Assembly (NCBI GenBank): GCA_030867875.1
Contig: JAOWCC010000655.1
Span: forward strand, 8,516,269-8,580,268
Source: Actinernus sp. WN-2022
Taxonomy: Eukaryota > Cnidaria > Anthozoa > Actiniaria > Actinernidae
Length of the DNA stretch: 64,000 nucleotides
Reading direction: 5' to 3'
Both the position numbers and the translations under genes were made by a program. The notes under the pieces are model-generated. The model worked only from the letters and a program-made list of their open reading frames with translations, was not told the DNA's origin and made no database searches. Positions 42,100 to 53,883 of this stretch are shown here, piece after piece (the first letter of the stretch is position 1; each line of letters opens with the position of its first letter).

Positions 42100-42339
42100 G
42101 GATTAATCAGTGGCATTTCCACGAGGTGGCTCTTCATCCACTGATGGGCCTACGATTCAACGTCCTTATCCGAGAAGACGTGAAGGTCTAATCATTTGCA
42201 GCTCGTAAACGAAATTGTTTCACAAAGGCAGCATCTTCTACTCAGTTATTTTAAGAGCATGAGTTTTTGTCCGGCCGGGGTTTGAACCCGCGACCTCCCG
42301 CACAACAGACCGGCGCTCCATTGAGCTAACCGGGAGGTT
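42098..42339 (-). mobile_element. Reverse SINE (Asn-like head) upstream of promoter 3
   Basis: Full-length minus-strand copy with an (AAT)n tract at 42,067-42,097. The tRNA-like head retains CTCAATGGAGCGCCGGTCTG and box B GGTTCAAACCC. Confidence 0.68.
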
Positions 42340-42356
42340 AGTCTAATGTTTTGACT

Positions 42357-42505
42357 AGATACACGTGGATATATATGTGGGCCGGTATTTGCTTTTCGAT
42401 CAGAGTCTTGCTATTGCATTGCCATTGCAGCATTGGTTCTTCAACTCTGTAGTAAACTAGTATTCGTTGTTAGTACAAAGCGAACTACCTACGACTCAGT
42501 TAAAC
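42357..42505 (+). promoter_or_regulatory. Promoter and 5'UTR, copy 3
   Basis: TATA GATATATATG at 42,368-42,377. CTTGCTATTGCATTGCC replaces CTTGCTCTTGTCTTGCC of copy 2. Confidence 0.6.
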
Positions 42506-42572
42506 ATGAAGGCAGTCCTGTTACTTGTGTTCATTGGAGTCTTTTCAGAAATTACTACCATTGCCGCCCAAG
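42506..42572 (+). CDS. Signal-peptide first exon, copy 3
   Basis: Peptide MKAVLLLVFIGVFSEITTIA, phase-1 end, donor GTAAAT. The read-through intron sequence differs from copies 1 and 2 (TATAGTTTTCCATCTCATTT), a mark shared only with copy 6. Confidence 0.68.
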
Positions 42573-42670
42573 GTAAATATATAGTTTTCCATCTCATTTC
42601 GCTTCTCATTTAACCTGTTATTGGACAACTTAACTTCATTGGCATCGCGCAGAATGATCCGGGTCTTTTA

Positions 42671-42840
42671 TCCTCTAACCTCTACCTCTATCCTCCTCTT
42701 TTATCCTCTAACCTCTACCTCTATCCTCCTCTTTTATCCTCTAACCTCTACCTCTATCCTCCTCTTTTATCCTCTAACCTCTACCTCTATCCTCCTCTTT
42801 TATCCTCTAACCTCTACCTCTATCCTCCTCTTTTATCCTC
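42671..42840 (+). repeat. 33-bp minisatellite, 5 units
   Basis: Tandem copies of a 33-bp unit containing TCCTCTAACCTCTACCTCTA. The open frame across it is an artefact of the 33-bp period. Confidence 0.85.
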
Positions 42841-44360
42841 TAATACACGAAAGAGATCGTCTTAAACGAATTGCATGTATTAAAAACTCAGGAAACGATT
42901 GGAATCTATATAAGAAAGCCAAAATGCTGTTAATACAGCAATAGAACGTGCGCTAAAGCTGAATATTTAATACCTCTATTAACCCTTTCACTCCCGGACG
43001 TATTTTGGCTCAATTGGTGAAATGCAGAGTGCTAACTCAACCCTCCCCCCTCAGTTCCAGTTTGGCTAGCCCGGCTCAAACTTTCCCCAGGCAGACTCAA
43101 CGGACTCGGAGTATGGTTTCTTCTGTAGAGTTTGCCAATGAAATGTGCTCTAATTTTGGACAAATAAGCCACTGCAAGAGAGCTAGAGGACATCATTAAG
43201 TCAGAGGATAGCTAAAAAGTACTTGGTTTGCTATTAGTAGGCTTTGTGAGGGGTTTCAGAGGGTTTTTCTGTTGTGTTTCTGCTTTGAGACCGCCATGAA
43301 ATAATTCTTCACTGAAATCCTTGAAATCCTGCAGTTGGTTGTCTTTTACCCCTGCTCAACCTATTAGGATGTGTTTTTGTCACTTTAAAGCAACGGCTTG
43401 AGTCGAAATCACCGCTCTTGGTTGTAGGGGTAAAAGACTTATTAAAAAAAACACCTACAGGAGTCCCAGAGGGGGTTTCCTTGTGATATTTTTGTTGATT
43501 ACCCAGCATGTAATTGGAGGTGGGAGCAGGAAATTGTGGTCGAGTGAAATGCAGTGTAAACATCGGCGTGGTTCGCCGTCGCTTGGTGTGTTTTGTGAAA
43601 ACAAACCTGCTGGTTGGAAAGATTAAACAAGGTACTGTAACGACTGAGTGGTTATTTTGTAGTAGCTCTTGATTTTAAGTGCGAATGGGAAGGTGTTTTT
43701 GAGCCGATTTTCAGCTCCTCAAAATTCGTGAAAATGGAAGAAATGAACAACGATCTCCAAAACAAATGCGTTTTTCTCCAAAGTGGGACAGTCAAGCGAT
43801 CCCTGTTGTAGCTCTCGCTTTGAAGTTATTCATCCCTTGAAATAATATCGTAGCATCGTATTTCCAACCTGTCTAGGTTTGACGCAATAATGTTCTCCAG
43901 GTACATGCTTCATATTGGCCGGTTACGGCCGGTTCAGGAGCGAAAGGGTTAAAAACTATGCTGGAAATCAGATAAAGGAAACCTGGAAGACAATCAATCA
44001 AGTGCTTTCGCGTAAGTCCAAAACTACCATCATCAATCAATTAGACCTTAATGGAACAACATATACAGATACAAATAATTCATATTGCACATCACATGAA
44101 TAGTCATGTTTGTACTCTGGGCACATGTACACGGCTTGCTGATAAAATACCTGACTCCACAATAAAGCCTGAAGACTATATGCATTATACCGATACAGAA
44201 TTCAAATTTCCATACACTAGAGAGCAGTAAGTAAAAGAAATTATACGGAAGCTCTCTGCAGGAAAAGCTTGTGGGATTGATAATATATCGAGTAAATTAC
44301 TCAAGATAGCATGTCCTGTTATAACATCGTCACTGACTAAAATATTTAATCAATCATTTT
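42841..44360 (+). pseudogene. CR1/L2-like pre-RT fragment, interrupted
   Basis: Encodes the endonuclease-RT linker (ERDRLKRIACIKNSGNDW, ETWKTINQVLSRKSK) and the start of the RT domain (GKACGIDNISSKLLKIA), cut off at NQSF. A 966-bp transposon splits it and stops and frameshifts are present. It joins directly to unit sequence, so part of the ancestral unit was replaced or deleted. Confidence 0.65.
42983..43948. mobile_element. piggyBac-type MITE, 966 bp, copy 1
   Basis: Bounded by TTAA (42,979-42,982; 43,949-43,952), with ends CCCTTTCACTCCC and GGAGCGAAAGGG. Units B5 and B7 show the empty site CTATTAAAAACTATG. CCCTTT ends plus TTAA are the piggyBac hallmark. Small frames inside have no transposase features. 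Confidence 0.78.
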
Positions 44361-44901
44361 GTTCTTTGCTGGTTTCACTTCTAAAGCACATAGCAACTTG
44401 AGGAACGTCTCATTTTAAAGCTGGGGATTTCAAATACCGTTTTTACAATCGTGTCCCTGTATACGCTTTCTACGTCGTTCTATCAGTTTTTATATGTTTC
44501 CTTTTCAAATCTGCTTTGCATTGAATACAAAATAGCGAGCGCTTCACGTTTTGAGTGCAGATTAAAAGTCGTCAACTCGTTGCGTTCTTTCAGTTGGTAG
44601 TTTTACTCAGTTCCGAAGCAAACACAAACATATAAAACGTCTCATTTTAAATGTGACGATATCAAAAATCAAATTTTATTTGATACCTTATTCGAAAGGT
44701 GAAAGCCTGGAGAATGTGTTTTCATACTAAGTTAGCCTAGGAATTAATTTTATTATATTTATTTAGCAAACTCATTGAAGCTAGAATGTGTACTCAAGTT
44801 TCCTCGTGTGTGGTAAATTATGTGGTTATAGATGAAACGTTTGAATGCTAAAAGTAAATGTAGTTTGGATATGAATTCTTAAGAGTGGCTCTCGACCAAT
44901 A

Positions 44902-45124
44902 GGGCGAGAGAGAGAGAGAGTGGTGCAGTGGTTAAGCGCTTCGCCTCTCACCTCTGTGGCCCAGGTTCGATTCCCGGATGCGGCGTCACATGTGACTTGA
45001 GTTTGCTGGTATCTCGCCCTTGCTCCGAGGGTTTTTCCAATTTGATCTGTGGATTGGCCGGGACCTGGCTTTGATCAGCCCCCATTGTTGTTTCAGGTCT
45101 CGTTAGAAATTCAGAGTATTTTTA
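44902..45124 (+). mobile_element. tRNA-Glu-like SINE, copy 2
   Basis: As the copy at 41,433, with GCGTCACATGTG after the head and a GGCGAGAGAG start instead of GGTCGAGAGAG. Confidence 0.65.
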
Positions 45125-45478
45125 AAATCGAACATTCGGTTAAAATAGAGTTGAAAAGCAGACATCTTTTATCTGATGTGCAGAAAAAAGGCCGTGTAAA
45201 TGGGGATTTAATTGTCTGGACAACAGAGAAGTGCATGGTACATACAGAATAAATTCCATCTTACAACGGAATATCTTACTAGTAACTACTGATGCAAAGT
45301 CAAGCGCTAAATTCAGCACACTTGTATTGTTACATTTCTGAAGAATCTAACATTTCGCTAAACAAATTAAAGTTAACTGTGTTCTAAAAACATTCAGCTT
45401 TACGCTTTCATTTGAATTAATCCATCTTATGTTTTATCTTCGCCCTAATCAGAACATTGAAATTAGACAAGGCACACG

Positions 45479-45912
45479 TGTAGGCTTTAGCACATTCTGC
45501 CGGCAGAATTTCGAGCGTAATAGGACCTCAGGAGCAGAAAACATAATAGGGGCATAATCCGGGCAGAATAGGCCATTTTGCATATTTTGGGGCCTGGGAA
45601 CGAGGAAAAGTGGGGACGAGAGGGAGCTGGGTACGAGCAAAACAATAATTGTCTCGGATTCTTGGTTTAGTCGGATAATGGATATCTCTGCTTCCATTTC
45701 CACGTTATTGTTACCCATGTTAGTTTTAAGGATTAAATAATAAATGCGCATACGTTGGTTGGGTGAAATCATGGCTCATTTTCATGTTTGACTATTTTGA
45801 ACCCAGGAATGTTGAAATGTTCAGAAGCATAAATTCGAAGATAATAGTACTTTTGGAGCATAATTTCGAGCAGAATAGCCTTTTTTTCGAGGATAATGTG
45901 CTAAAGCCTACA
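45479..45912. mobile_element. TGTAGG MITE, 434 bp, copy 1
   Basis: Perfect 18-bp terminal inverted repeats TGTAGGCTTTAGCACATT. Internal AATTTCGAGC/CAGAATAG motifs repeat near both ends. Absent at the matching site in B5 (53,311). Open frames on both strands lie inside it and are not genes. Confidence 0.72.
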
Positions 45913-46205
45913 CACATTTTTAAACTGATTATACTATCTGTAATAGTCAGGTTGAGTTCTGCTTGACACTAAAACTAAGATAAGAGAGTTTAAGCGATGT
46001 GCCAAGACTGTTTTGATCTCTATTGTTTTACTAACAATATCACGTGTCAGATCATTAATGAATCAAAGGATTTTCTTCTAGTTTGACACTTGAAGAAAGA
46101 TAAGAGATTTTAAGCAATTTCTAAAACGTAATGTGAGAATTCTCCGTGTGAGATCAATAATGAATCCAAAGGTTTTCTTCTAATTTTAATAATAATAATA
46201 TTTAA

Positions 46206-46261
46206 TTACGGATTAATCAGTGGCATTTCCACGAGGTGGCTCTTCATCCACTGATGGGCCA
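46206..46261 (-). mobile_element. Truncated reverse SINE
   Basis: Only the 3' 56 bp of the reverse SINE remain (GGATTAATCAGTGGCATTTC on the plus strand), breaking off at GGGCCACC into an inner duplicate of unit sequence that starts TTATTCGAAAGGTG. Confidence 0.6.
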
Positions 46262-46920
46262 CCTTATTCGAAAGGTGAAAGCCTGGAGAATGTGTTTTCA
46301 TACTAAGTTAGCCTAGGAATTAGTTTTATTATATTTGTTTAGCAAACACATTGAAGCTAGAATGTGTACTCAAGTTTCCTCGTGTGTGGTAAATTATGTG
46401 GTTATAGATGAAAAGTTTGAATGCTAAAAGTAAATGTAGTTTGGATATGAATTCTTAAGAGTGGCTCTCGACCAATAGGTCGAGAGAGAGAGAGTGTGTG
46501 TGCAGTTGTTAAAGTGCAACTAACCCCTTTTGCAATTTTTATACACATGAATTTGAAACAATCCATCCTATGTTTTATCTTCGCCCTAATCAGAACATTG
46601 AAATTTAACAAGGCATACTTGTAAAAAAACCTTTTTAAACTGATTATACTATCTGTAATAGTCAGGTTGAGTTCTGCTTGACACTAAAACTACGAAAAGA
46701 GAGTTTAAGCGATGTGCAAGACTGTTTTGATCTCTATTGTTTTACTAAAAACATCAGCGCGTCAGATCATTAATGAATCAAAGGATTTTCTTCTAGTTTG
46801 ACACTTGAAGAAAGATAAGAGATTTTAAGCAATTTCTAAAACGTAATGTGAGAATTCTCCGTGTGAGATCAATAATGAATCAAAGGTTTTCTTCTAATTT
46901 TAATAATAATAATATTTAAT

Positions 46921-47157
46921 TACGGATTAATCAGTGGCATTTCCACGAGGTGGCTCTTCATCCACTGTTGGGCCTACGATTTAACGTCCTTATCCTAGAA
47001 GACGTGAAGGTCTAATCGTTTGCAGCTATTGAACGAAATTGTTTCACAAAGGCAGCATCTTCTACTCAGTTATTTTAAGACCATGAGTTTTGGTCCGGCC
47101 GGGGTTTGAGACCGCGACCTCCCGCACAACAGACCGGCGCTTAACCACTGAGCTAAA
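46921..47157 (-). mobile_element. Reverse SINE (Asn-like head) upstream of promoter 4
   Basis: Full body, but the 5' end of the tRNA-like head is shortened (AGCTCAGTGGTTAAGCGCCG, last bases lost) and box B reads GGTCTCAAACC. Preceded by a short AATAATAATATTTAATTA tract. Confidence 0.65.
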
Positions 47158-47178
47158 GGTTAGTCTAATGTTTTGACT

Positions 47179-47327
47179 GGATACACGTGGATATATATGT
47201 GGGCCGGTATTTGCTTTTCGATCAGAGTCTTGCTCTTGTCTTGCCATTGCAGCATTGGTTCTTCAACTCTGTACTAAACCAGTATTCGTTGTTAGTACAA
47301 TGCGAACTACCTACGACTCAGTTAAAC
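47179..47327 (+). promoter_or_regulatory. Promoter and 5'UTR, copy 4
   Basis: TATA GATATATATG at 47,190-47,199; otherwise as copy 2 with ACAATGCG in place of ACAAAGCG. Confidence 0.6.
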
Positions 47328-47394
47328 ATGAAGGCAGTCCTGTTAGTTGTGTTCATTGGAGTCTTTTCAGAAATTACTACCATTGCCGCCCAAG
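47328..47394 (+). CDS. Signal-peptide first exon, copy 4
   Basis: Peptide identical to copy 2; donor GTAAAG, phase 1. Followed by the same intron start and the forward SINE. Confidence 0.68.
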
Positions 47395-47571
47395 GTAAAG
47401 AAATAGTTTTTCATCTCTTTTGGCTTCTTATTTAAAGGGTCTGTGTCACGGTAAGACTTTACATTTGCACAGAGCTAGGTAACCATTTCCAACTGCAAAG
47501 CACATGATTATTTTCTAGAATGTAGACACTATTGCTATTTCCACCGATTTTGATATGAACTAACGAACCGC

Positions 47572-47636
47572 CTCCCGGTTTGCGCAGTGGTTAAGCTCCG
47601 GTCTGTCGAGCGGGAGGTCGTGGGTTCAAACCCCGG

Positions 47637-47675
<39 letters not shown>

Positions 47676-47805
47676 GGTTAGGTGCTGCCTTTACATAATA
47701 CAGACCTTCACGTCTTCTCGGATAAGGACGTAAAATCGTAGGACCAATTAGCTGCAAAGCTAAATACATTGACACTTAAATAAAGTCATTTTTACTTACT
47801 TAAAC
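47572..47805 (+). mobile_element. tRNA-derived SINE (Asp-like head), copy 3
   Basis: Same insertion site as copies 1 and 2 within the putative intron, so it was inherited through unit duplication. Box B GGTTCAAACCC. Confidence 0.7.
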
Positions 47806-50288
47806 TCTCGGCCATGTGGGATGCTTAAAATGAAAGCAAATGTGCAAAAATGACTAACAAACAGTGTATATAAACAGTCTCCAGGAAATATATTGAAAAT
47901 CCTTTCAATCAAGCATTGAGGGAGGGAAGTTCACCTATTTGTATCCAATTAACGAAACGAGCGATTACTCGATACATGCGCAGTACCATGACATAGCCTC
48001 TGTAACTTGTTATTGGACAACTTAACTTCATCGGCATCGCGCAGAATGATCCGGGTCTTTTATCCTCTAACTGCGGCAAATTTGAAAGGAAATCGGTCGA
48101 GCATTTCAGACTCATTAATGAGCTAAATATACGCGCATTTACAAAAGATTTCTACTGATATATGCTGGTTGAGTGCGGCACTACTGTCCACTTTTGGAGT
48201 TCTTTAAAACCCTTTACAAAAAACTTACATGTTGAATTTTAAAGATGAAATAACTATCTCTCGGTTGAACATATTTCATAAAGGATACTCTGAAGATAAG
48301 TAGTATCTTTTTGCCACCGAAAACAACCTTTTTGACAAGTTTCGTAATTCATTCCAATATTCACTGGTATATAATCAACTAAAGTCGATTGAGGCAGACC
48401 AACACTAGTTTTTTTACAGGAACTAGTTACCTATCGTATTCCAATATTCAGTCTTAATATTTCACGCAAAAGCAACTATCTTAAAAACTTACATGGTGTA
48501 AATGTTAGGGGGAGTTTTAATAAACAAATTGTCCCCTTTTCGAACATATTTCAATGCGTTTTTGTTGTCTCTTTTCGAGGTTCGTTTTCTGCGCATTATC
48601 CTCATTAGAATTCAAAAACACAATGGTTTCAAGCACGAGTAATCATCTGCGTGAATCGCTAATTACCACCTTGCACCGCCTCCTTACTTCCCGCCCGTAT
48701 CCCCAAGAACTTGTGTGTACGATTTTGAATCTTTTAAGCACGTCTCAAGCCTGCCCTCGATCGCCCGATTGCTCCAAAATGTGTTCAAGCGATCGGGCCG
48801 TAGATATGGAGACCAGGGGCAATCCCCGGGGGCGATCACAATCCGTGGAACTCAGCCGGATCGTTTACGATGGTCCCGCTAGGTTTTCAATATATTTCTA
48901 TGCTGTTCTGTCAGTTTGGAAGTTTTGGAAGTTCACTTTTCAAACCGGCGTTGCTTGGAATTTAAGACAGTGAGCGTTAGTCCTTCACAATTAGTCATTT
49001 CTGAGTTAAAATTACAATATGACGAGTCAACTCTTTTCGTTATTTTCTAGTTTCACTTATAGAGCACACAACAACTTGATAAAAGTCTCATTTTAAAGCT
49101 GAGGATTTCAAATATCCGTTTTTACATTAGCTTATGATGCGCTAACGTTTTCTATGCTGTTCTGTTAGTTTGAAAGTTCACTTTGGAAACCGGAGTTGGT
49201 TTCAATTCACAACAGTGAGTTCTCATTCCAGTCCGTGGAATCACAAGTCAACTCCTAGCTTTGAATTTAAAACAGTGAACGCGAGCTCGAGTCCAGATGA
49301 TAAGTCAACTCCTTTCGTTCTTTACTAGTTTCACTTCTAAAGCACATAGCAACTTGAGAAACGTCTCATTTTAAAGCTGGGGATTTGAAATACCGTTTTT
49401 ACAATCTTGTTCCTAATTACGCTTTCTACGTCGTTCTATCAGTTTTTATTTGTTTCCAATTCAAATCTGCTTTGCATTGAATACAAAATAGCGAGCACTT
49501 CACGTTTTGAGTGCAGATAAAAAGTCGTCAACTCGTTGCATTCTTTGGTAGTTTTACTTCCGAAGCAAACAGAAACATATAAAACGTCTTATTTTAAATC
49601 TGGGGATATCAAAAATCCATTTTTATATGTTTCTCTATGATAGCTCATTCGAAAGGTGAAAGCCTGGAGAATGTGTTTTCATACTAAGTTAGCCTAGGAA
49701 TTCATTTTATTATATTTATTTAGCAAACTCATTGAATGCTAGAATGAAGCTAGAACGAAGCTAGAACGAAGCTAGAATGTTTTCTCAAGTTTCCTCGTGT
49801 GTGGTAAATTATGTGGTTATAGATGAAAGTCTGAATGCTAAAAGTAAATGTAGTTTGGATATGAATTCTTAAGAGTGGCTTTGATCAGCCACCATTGTTG
49901 TTTCAGGTCTCGTTAGAAATTCAGAGTATTTTTAAAATCGAACATTCGGTTAAAATAGAGTTGAAAAGCAGACATCTTTTATCTGATGTGCAGAAAAAAG
50001 GCCGTGTAAATGGGGATTTAATTGTCTGGACAACAGAGAAGTGCATGGTACATACAGAATAAATTCCATCTTACAACGGAATATCTTACTCATAACTACT
50101 GATGCAAAGTCAAGCGCTAAATTCACCACACTTGTATTGTTATATTTCTGAAGAATCTAACATTTCGCTAAACAAATTAAAGTTAACTGTGTTCTAAAAA
50201 CATTCAGCTTTACGCTTTCATTTGAATTAATCCATCTTATGTTTTATCTTCGCCCTAATCAGAACATTGAAATTAGACAAGGCACACG

Positions 50289-50722
50289 TGTAGGCTTTAG
50301 CACATTTTGCCGGCAGAATTTCGAGCATAATAGGACCTCAAGAGCAGAAAACATAATAGGGGCATAATCCGGGCAGAATAGGCCATTTTGCATATTTTGG
50401 GGCCTGGGAACGAGGAAAAGTGGGGACGAGAGGGAGCTGGGTACGAGCAAAACAATAATTGTCTCGGATTCTTGGTTTAGTCGGATAATGGATATCTCTG
50501 CTTCCATTTCCATGTTATTGTTACCCATGTTAGTTTTAAGGATTAAATAATAAATGCGCATACGTTGGTTGGGTGAAATTATGGCTCATTTTCATGTTTG
50601 ACTATTTTGAACCCAGGAATGTTGAAATGTTCAGAAGCATAAATTCGAAGATAATAGTACTTTTGGAGCATAATTTCGAGCAGAATAGCCTTTTTTTCGA
50701 GGATAATGTGCTAAAGCCTACA
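50289..50722. mobile_element. TGTAGG MITE, copy 2
   Basis: Same ends as the 45,479 copy, differing by a few substitutions (CACATTTTGCC in place of CACATTCTGCC). Confidence 0.72.
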
Positions 50723-50994
50723 CACATTTTTAAACTGATTATAGTCAGGTTGAGTTCTGCTTGACACTAAAACTAAGTTAAGCGATGTGCAAGACTGTTT
50801 TGATCTCTATTGTTTTACTAAAAATATCACCGTGTCAGATCATTAATGAATCAAAGGATTTTCTTCTAGTTTGACACTTGAAGAAAGATAAGAGATTTTA
50901 AGCAATTTCTAAAACGTAATGCGAGAATTCTCCGTGTGAGATCAATAATGAATCCAAAGGTTTTCTTCTAATTTTAATAATATTAATATTTAAT

Positions 50995-51232
50995 TACGGA
51001 TTAATCAGTGGCATTTCCACGAGGTGGCTCTTCATCCACTGATGGCCTACGATTTAACGTCCTTATCCTAGAAGACGTGAAGGTCTAACCATTTGCAGCT
51101 CGTGAACGAAATTGTTTCACAAAGGCAGCATCTTCTACTCAGTTATTTTAAGACCATGAGTTTTGGTCCGGCCGGGGTTTGAGAGCGCGACCTCCCGCAC
51201 AACAGACCGGCGCTTAACCACTTAGCTAAAGA
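50995..51232 (-). mobile_element. Reverse SINE upstream of promoter 5
   Basis: Near full-length; box B region changed to GAGAGCGCGACC on the plus strand, a mark shared with the copy at 58,424. The head is shortened as in the copy before promoter 4. Confidence 0.65.
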
Positions 51233-51251
51233 TTAGTCTAATGTTTTGACT

Positions 51252-51404
51252 GGATACACGTGGATATATATGTGGGCCGGTATTTGCGTGCTTTTCGATC
51301 AGAGTCTTGCTCTTGTCTTGCCATTGCAGCATTGGTTCTTCAACTCTGTACTAAACCAGTATTCGTTGTTAGTACAAAGCGAACTACCTACGACTCAGTT
51401 AAAC
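51252..51404 (+). promoter_or_regulatory. Promoter and 5'UTR, copy 5
   Basis: TATA at 51,263-51,272. A 4-bp GCGT insertion (TTTGCGTGCTTTTCG) separates copies 5 and 7 from the others. Confidence 0.6.
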
Positions 51405-51471
51405 ATGAAGGCAGTCCTGTTAGTTGTGTTCATTGTTGTCTTTTCAGAAATTACTACCATTGCCGCCCAAG
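51405..51471 (+). CDS. Signal-peptide first exon, copy 5
   Basis: MKAVLLVVFIVVFSEITTIA, with Gly11 changed to Val by a GGAGTC to GTTGTC change. Phase 1, donor GTAAAG. Still a credible signal peptide. Confidence 0.66.
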
Positions 51472-51581
51472 GTAAAGAAATAGTTTTTCATCTCTTTTCG
51501 CTTCTTATTTAGTTCTTTATTTAACCTGTTATTGGACAACTTAACTTCATTGGCATCGCGCAGAATGATCCGGGTCTTTTA

Positions 51582-51619
51582 TCCTCTAACCTCTACCTCT
51601 ATCCTCCTCTTTTATCCTC
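51582..51619 (+). repeat. Minisatellite, about 1 unit
   Basis: Single copy of the 33-bp unit at the site where B3 and B6 have five and B7 three. Confidence 0.75.
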
Positions 51620-52165
51620 TAATACACGAAAGAGATCGTCTTAAACGAATTGCATGTATTAAAAACTCAGGAAACGATTGGAATCTATATAAGAAAGCCA
51701 AAAATGCTGTTAATACAGCAATAGAACGTGCGCTAAAACTGAATATTTCAATACAGCTATTAAAAACTATGCTGGAAATATAAAGGAAACCTGGAAGAGT
51801 CTATCAATCAAGTGCTTTCGCGTAAGTCTAAAACTACCACCATCAATCAACTAGACCTTAATGGAACAACATATACAGATAAAAATTATATTGCACATCA
51901 CATGAATAGTCATTTTTGTGCTCTGGGTACACGGCTTGCTGATAAAATACCAGACTCCACAATAAAGCCTGAAGACTATTTGCATTATACCGTTACAGAA
52001 TTCAAATTTCCATACACTAGCGAGCAGCAAGTAAAAGAAATTATACTGAATCTCTCTGCAGGAAAAGCTTGTGGGATTGATAATATATCGAGTAAATTAC
52101 TCAAAATAGCATGTCCTGTTATAACATCGTCACTGACTAAATTATTTAATCAATCATTTCGTTCT
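51620..52165 (+). pseudogene. CR1/L2-like pre-RT fragment, uninterrupted copy
   Basis: Same fragment as at 42,841 but without the MITE. The last part is an open frame with KPEDYLHYTVTEFKFPYT and GKACGIDNISSKLLK. It breaks off at NQSFRSLL, where unit sequence resumes. Confidence 0.68.
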
Positions 52166-52709
52166 TTGCTAGTTTCCGCCACTTCTAAAGCACATAGCAA
52201 CTTGAGGAACGTCTCATTTTAAAGCTGGGGATTTCAAATACCGTTTTTATAATCCTGTCCCTACGCTTTCTACGTCATTCTATCAGTTTATACGTTTCCT
52301 TTTCAAACCTGTTTTGCTTTGAATACAAAATAGCGAGCGCTTCACGTTTTGAGTGCAGATAAAAAGTCGTCAACTCGTTGCGTTCTTTGGTAGTTTTACT
52401 TCCGAAGCAAACAGAAACATATAAAACGTCTCATTTTAAATGTGAGGATATCAAAAATCCATTTTTATATGTTTCTGTATGAATAGCTCATTCGAAAGGT
52501 GAAAGCCTGGAGAATGTGTTTTCATACTAAGTTAGCCGGCCTAGGAATTAATTTTATTATATTTATTTAGCAAACTCATTGAAGCTAGAATGTGTACTCA
52601 AGTTTCCTCAGTCGTGTGTGGTAAATTATGTGGTTATAGATGAAACGTTTGAATGCTAAAAGAAAATGTAGTTTGGATATGAATTCTTAAGAGTGGCTCT
52701 CGACCAATA

Positions 52710-52934
52710 GGGCGAGAGAGAGAGAGAGTGGTGCAGTGGTTAAGCGGTTCGCCTCTCACCTCTGTGGCCCAGGTTCGATTCCTGGATGCGGCGTCACATG
52801 TGACTTGAGTTTGCTGGTATCTCGCCCTTGCTCCGAGGGTTTTTCCAATTTGATCTGTGGATTGGCCGGGACCTGGCTTTGATCAGCCCCCATTGTTGTT
52901 TCAGGTCTCGTTAGAAAGTCAGAGTATTTTTAAT
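52710..52934 (+). mobile_element. tRNA-Glu-like SINE, copy 3
   Basis: Head with GGTTAAGCGGTTCGCC and box B GGTTCGATTCC; body as in the other copies. Confidence 0.65.
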
Positions 52935-53620
52935 ATCGAACATTCGCTTAAAATACAGTTGAAAAGCAGACATCTTTTATCTGATGTGCAGAAAAAAGGC
53001 CGCGTAAATGGGATTTAATTGTCTGGACAACAGAGAACTGGTACATACTGAATAAATTCCATCTTACAACGGAATATCTTACTCATAAGTTTAGATGAAG
53101 TGTTAGCTGTTTTTCAACACATACTGATGCAAAGTCAAGCGCTAAATTCAGCACACTTGTCAGTATTGTTATATTTATGAAGAATCTACCATTTAGGTAA
53201 ACAAATTAAAGTTAACTGTGTTCTAAAAACATTCAACTTTACGCTTTCATTTGAAATAATCCATCTTATGTTTGATTTTGGCGCTAATCAGAACATTAAA
53301 ATTAAACAAGGCACACGTGTACAAAAGCATTTTTAAACTGATTATACTATCTGTAATAGTCAGGTTGAGTTCTGCTTGACACTAAAACTAAGATAAGAGA
53401 GTTTAAGCGATGTGCAAGACTGTTTTGATCTCTATTGTTTTACTAAAAATATCACCGTGTCAGATCATTAATGAATCAAAGGATTTTCTTCTATTTTGAC
53501 ACTTGAAGAAAGATAAGAGATTTTAAGCAATTTCTAAAACGTAATGTGAGAATTCTCCGTGTGAGATCAATAATGAATCCAAAGGTTTTCTTCTAATTTT
53601 AATAATAATAATATTTAATT

Positions 53621-53865
53621 ACGGATTAATCAGTGGCATTTCCACGAGGTGGCTCTTCATCCACTGTTGGGCCTACGATTTAACGTCCTTATCCGAGAAG
53701 ACGTGAAGGTCTAACCATTTGCAGCTCATGAACGAAATTGTTTCACAAAGGCAGCATCTTCTACTCAGTTATTTTAAGACCATGAGTTTTGGTCCGGCCG
53801 GGGTTTGAACCCGCGACCTCCCGCACAACAGACCGGCGCTTAACCACTGAGCTAACCGGGAGGTT
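53621..53865 (-). mobile_element. Reverse SINE upstream of promoter 6
   Basis: Best-preserved reverse copy: the head reads CCTCCCGGTTAGCTCAGTGG on the minus strand with box B GGTTCAAACCC, giving a complete tRNA-like 5' end. Confidence 0.7.
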
Positions 53866-53883
53866 AGTCTAATGTTTTGACTG

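Larger units (their letters stand above)
37311..42356 (+). repeat. Array unit B2
   Basis: Closest to unit B4 over the first several kilobases, differing mainly by the LINE insertion at 38,458-39,876. Carries forward SINE copy 2, a Glu-type SINE and a reverse SINE before the next promoter. Apart from those and the signal exon no gene is seen. Confidence 0.75.
42357..47178 (+). repeat. Array unit B3
   Basis: Nearly identical to B6 (53,884-58,681) over about 4.7 kb at an offset of 11,526 then about 11,505. Contains signal exon 3, a five-copy minisatellite, a pre-RT retroelement fragment split by a piggyBac-type MITE, a Glu-type SINE, the TGTAGG MITE, partial SINEs and a reverse SINE. Confidence 0.78.
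47179..51251 (+). repeat. Array unit B4
   Basis: Corresponds to B2 without the LINE. Contains forward SINE copy 3, the 139-codon doubtful frame, the TGTAGG MITE and a reverse SINE before promoter 5. The Glu-type SINE is missing through a deletion at about 49,877 that joins AGAGTGGCT to TTGATCAGCC. Confidence 0.75.
51252..53883 (+). repeat. Array unit B5
   Basis: The shortest complete unit. The retroelement fragment lacks the piggyBac MITE and the minisatellite has about one unit. A Glu-type SINE is present and the TGTAGG MITE is absent. Its promoter and exon match B7. Confidence 0.75.

Noticed and set aside
37000..42100. CRISPR-like array
   Set aside because: Repeats are long SINE, MITE and unit duplications, not short regular repeats with unique spacers, and the sequence is eukaryotic.
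42621..42944. 107-codon frame with repeated PLTSTSILLFY
   Set aside because: The repeat is a 33-bp minisatellite whose length happens to be a multiple of three; start and end lie in unrelated sequence.
45449..45772. 107-codon minus-strand frame recurring in three units
   Set aside because: It lies almost wholly inside a MITE with terminal inverted repeats, shows no protein features, and is copied only because the unit is duplicated.
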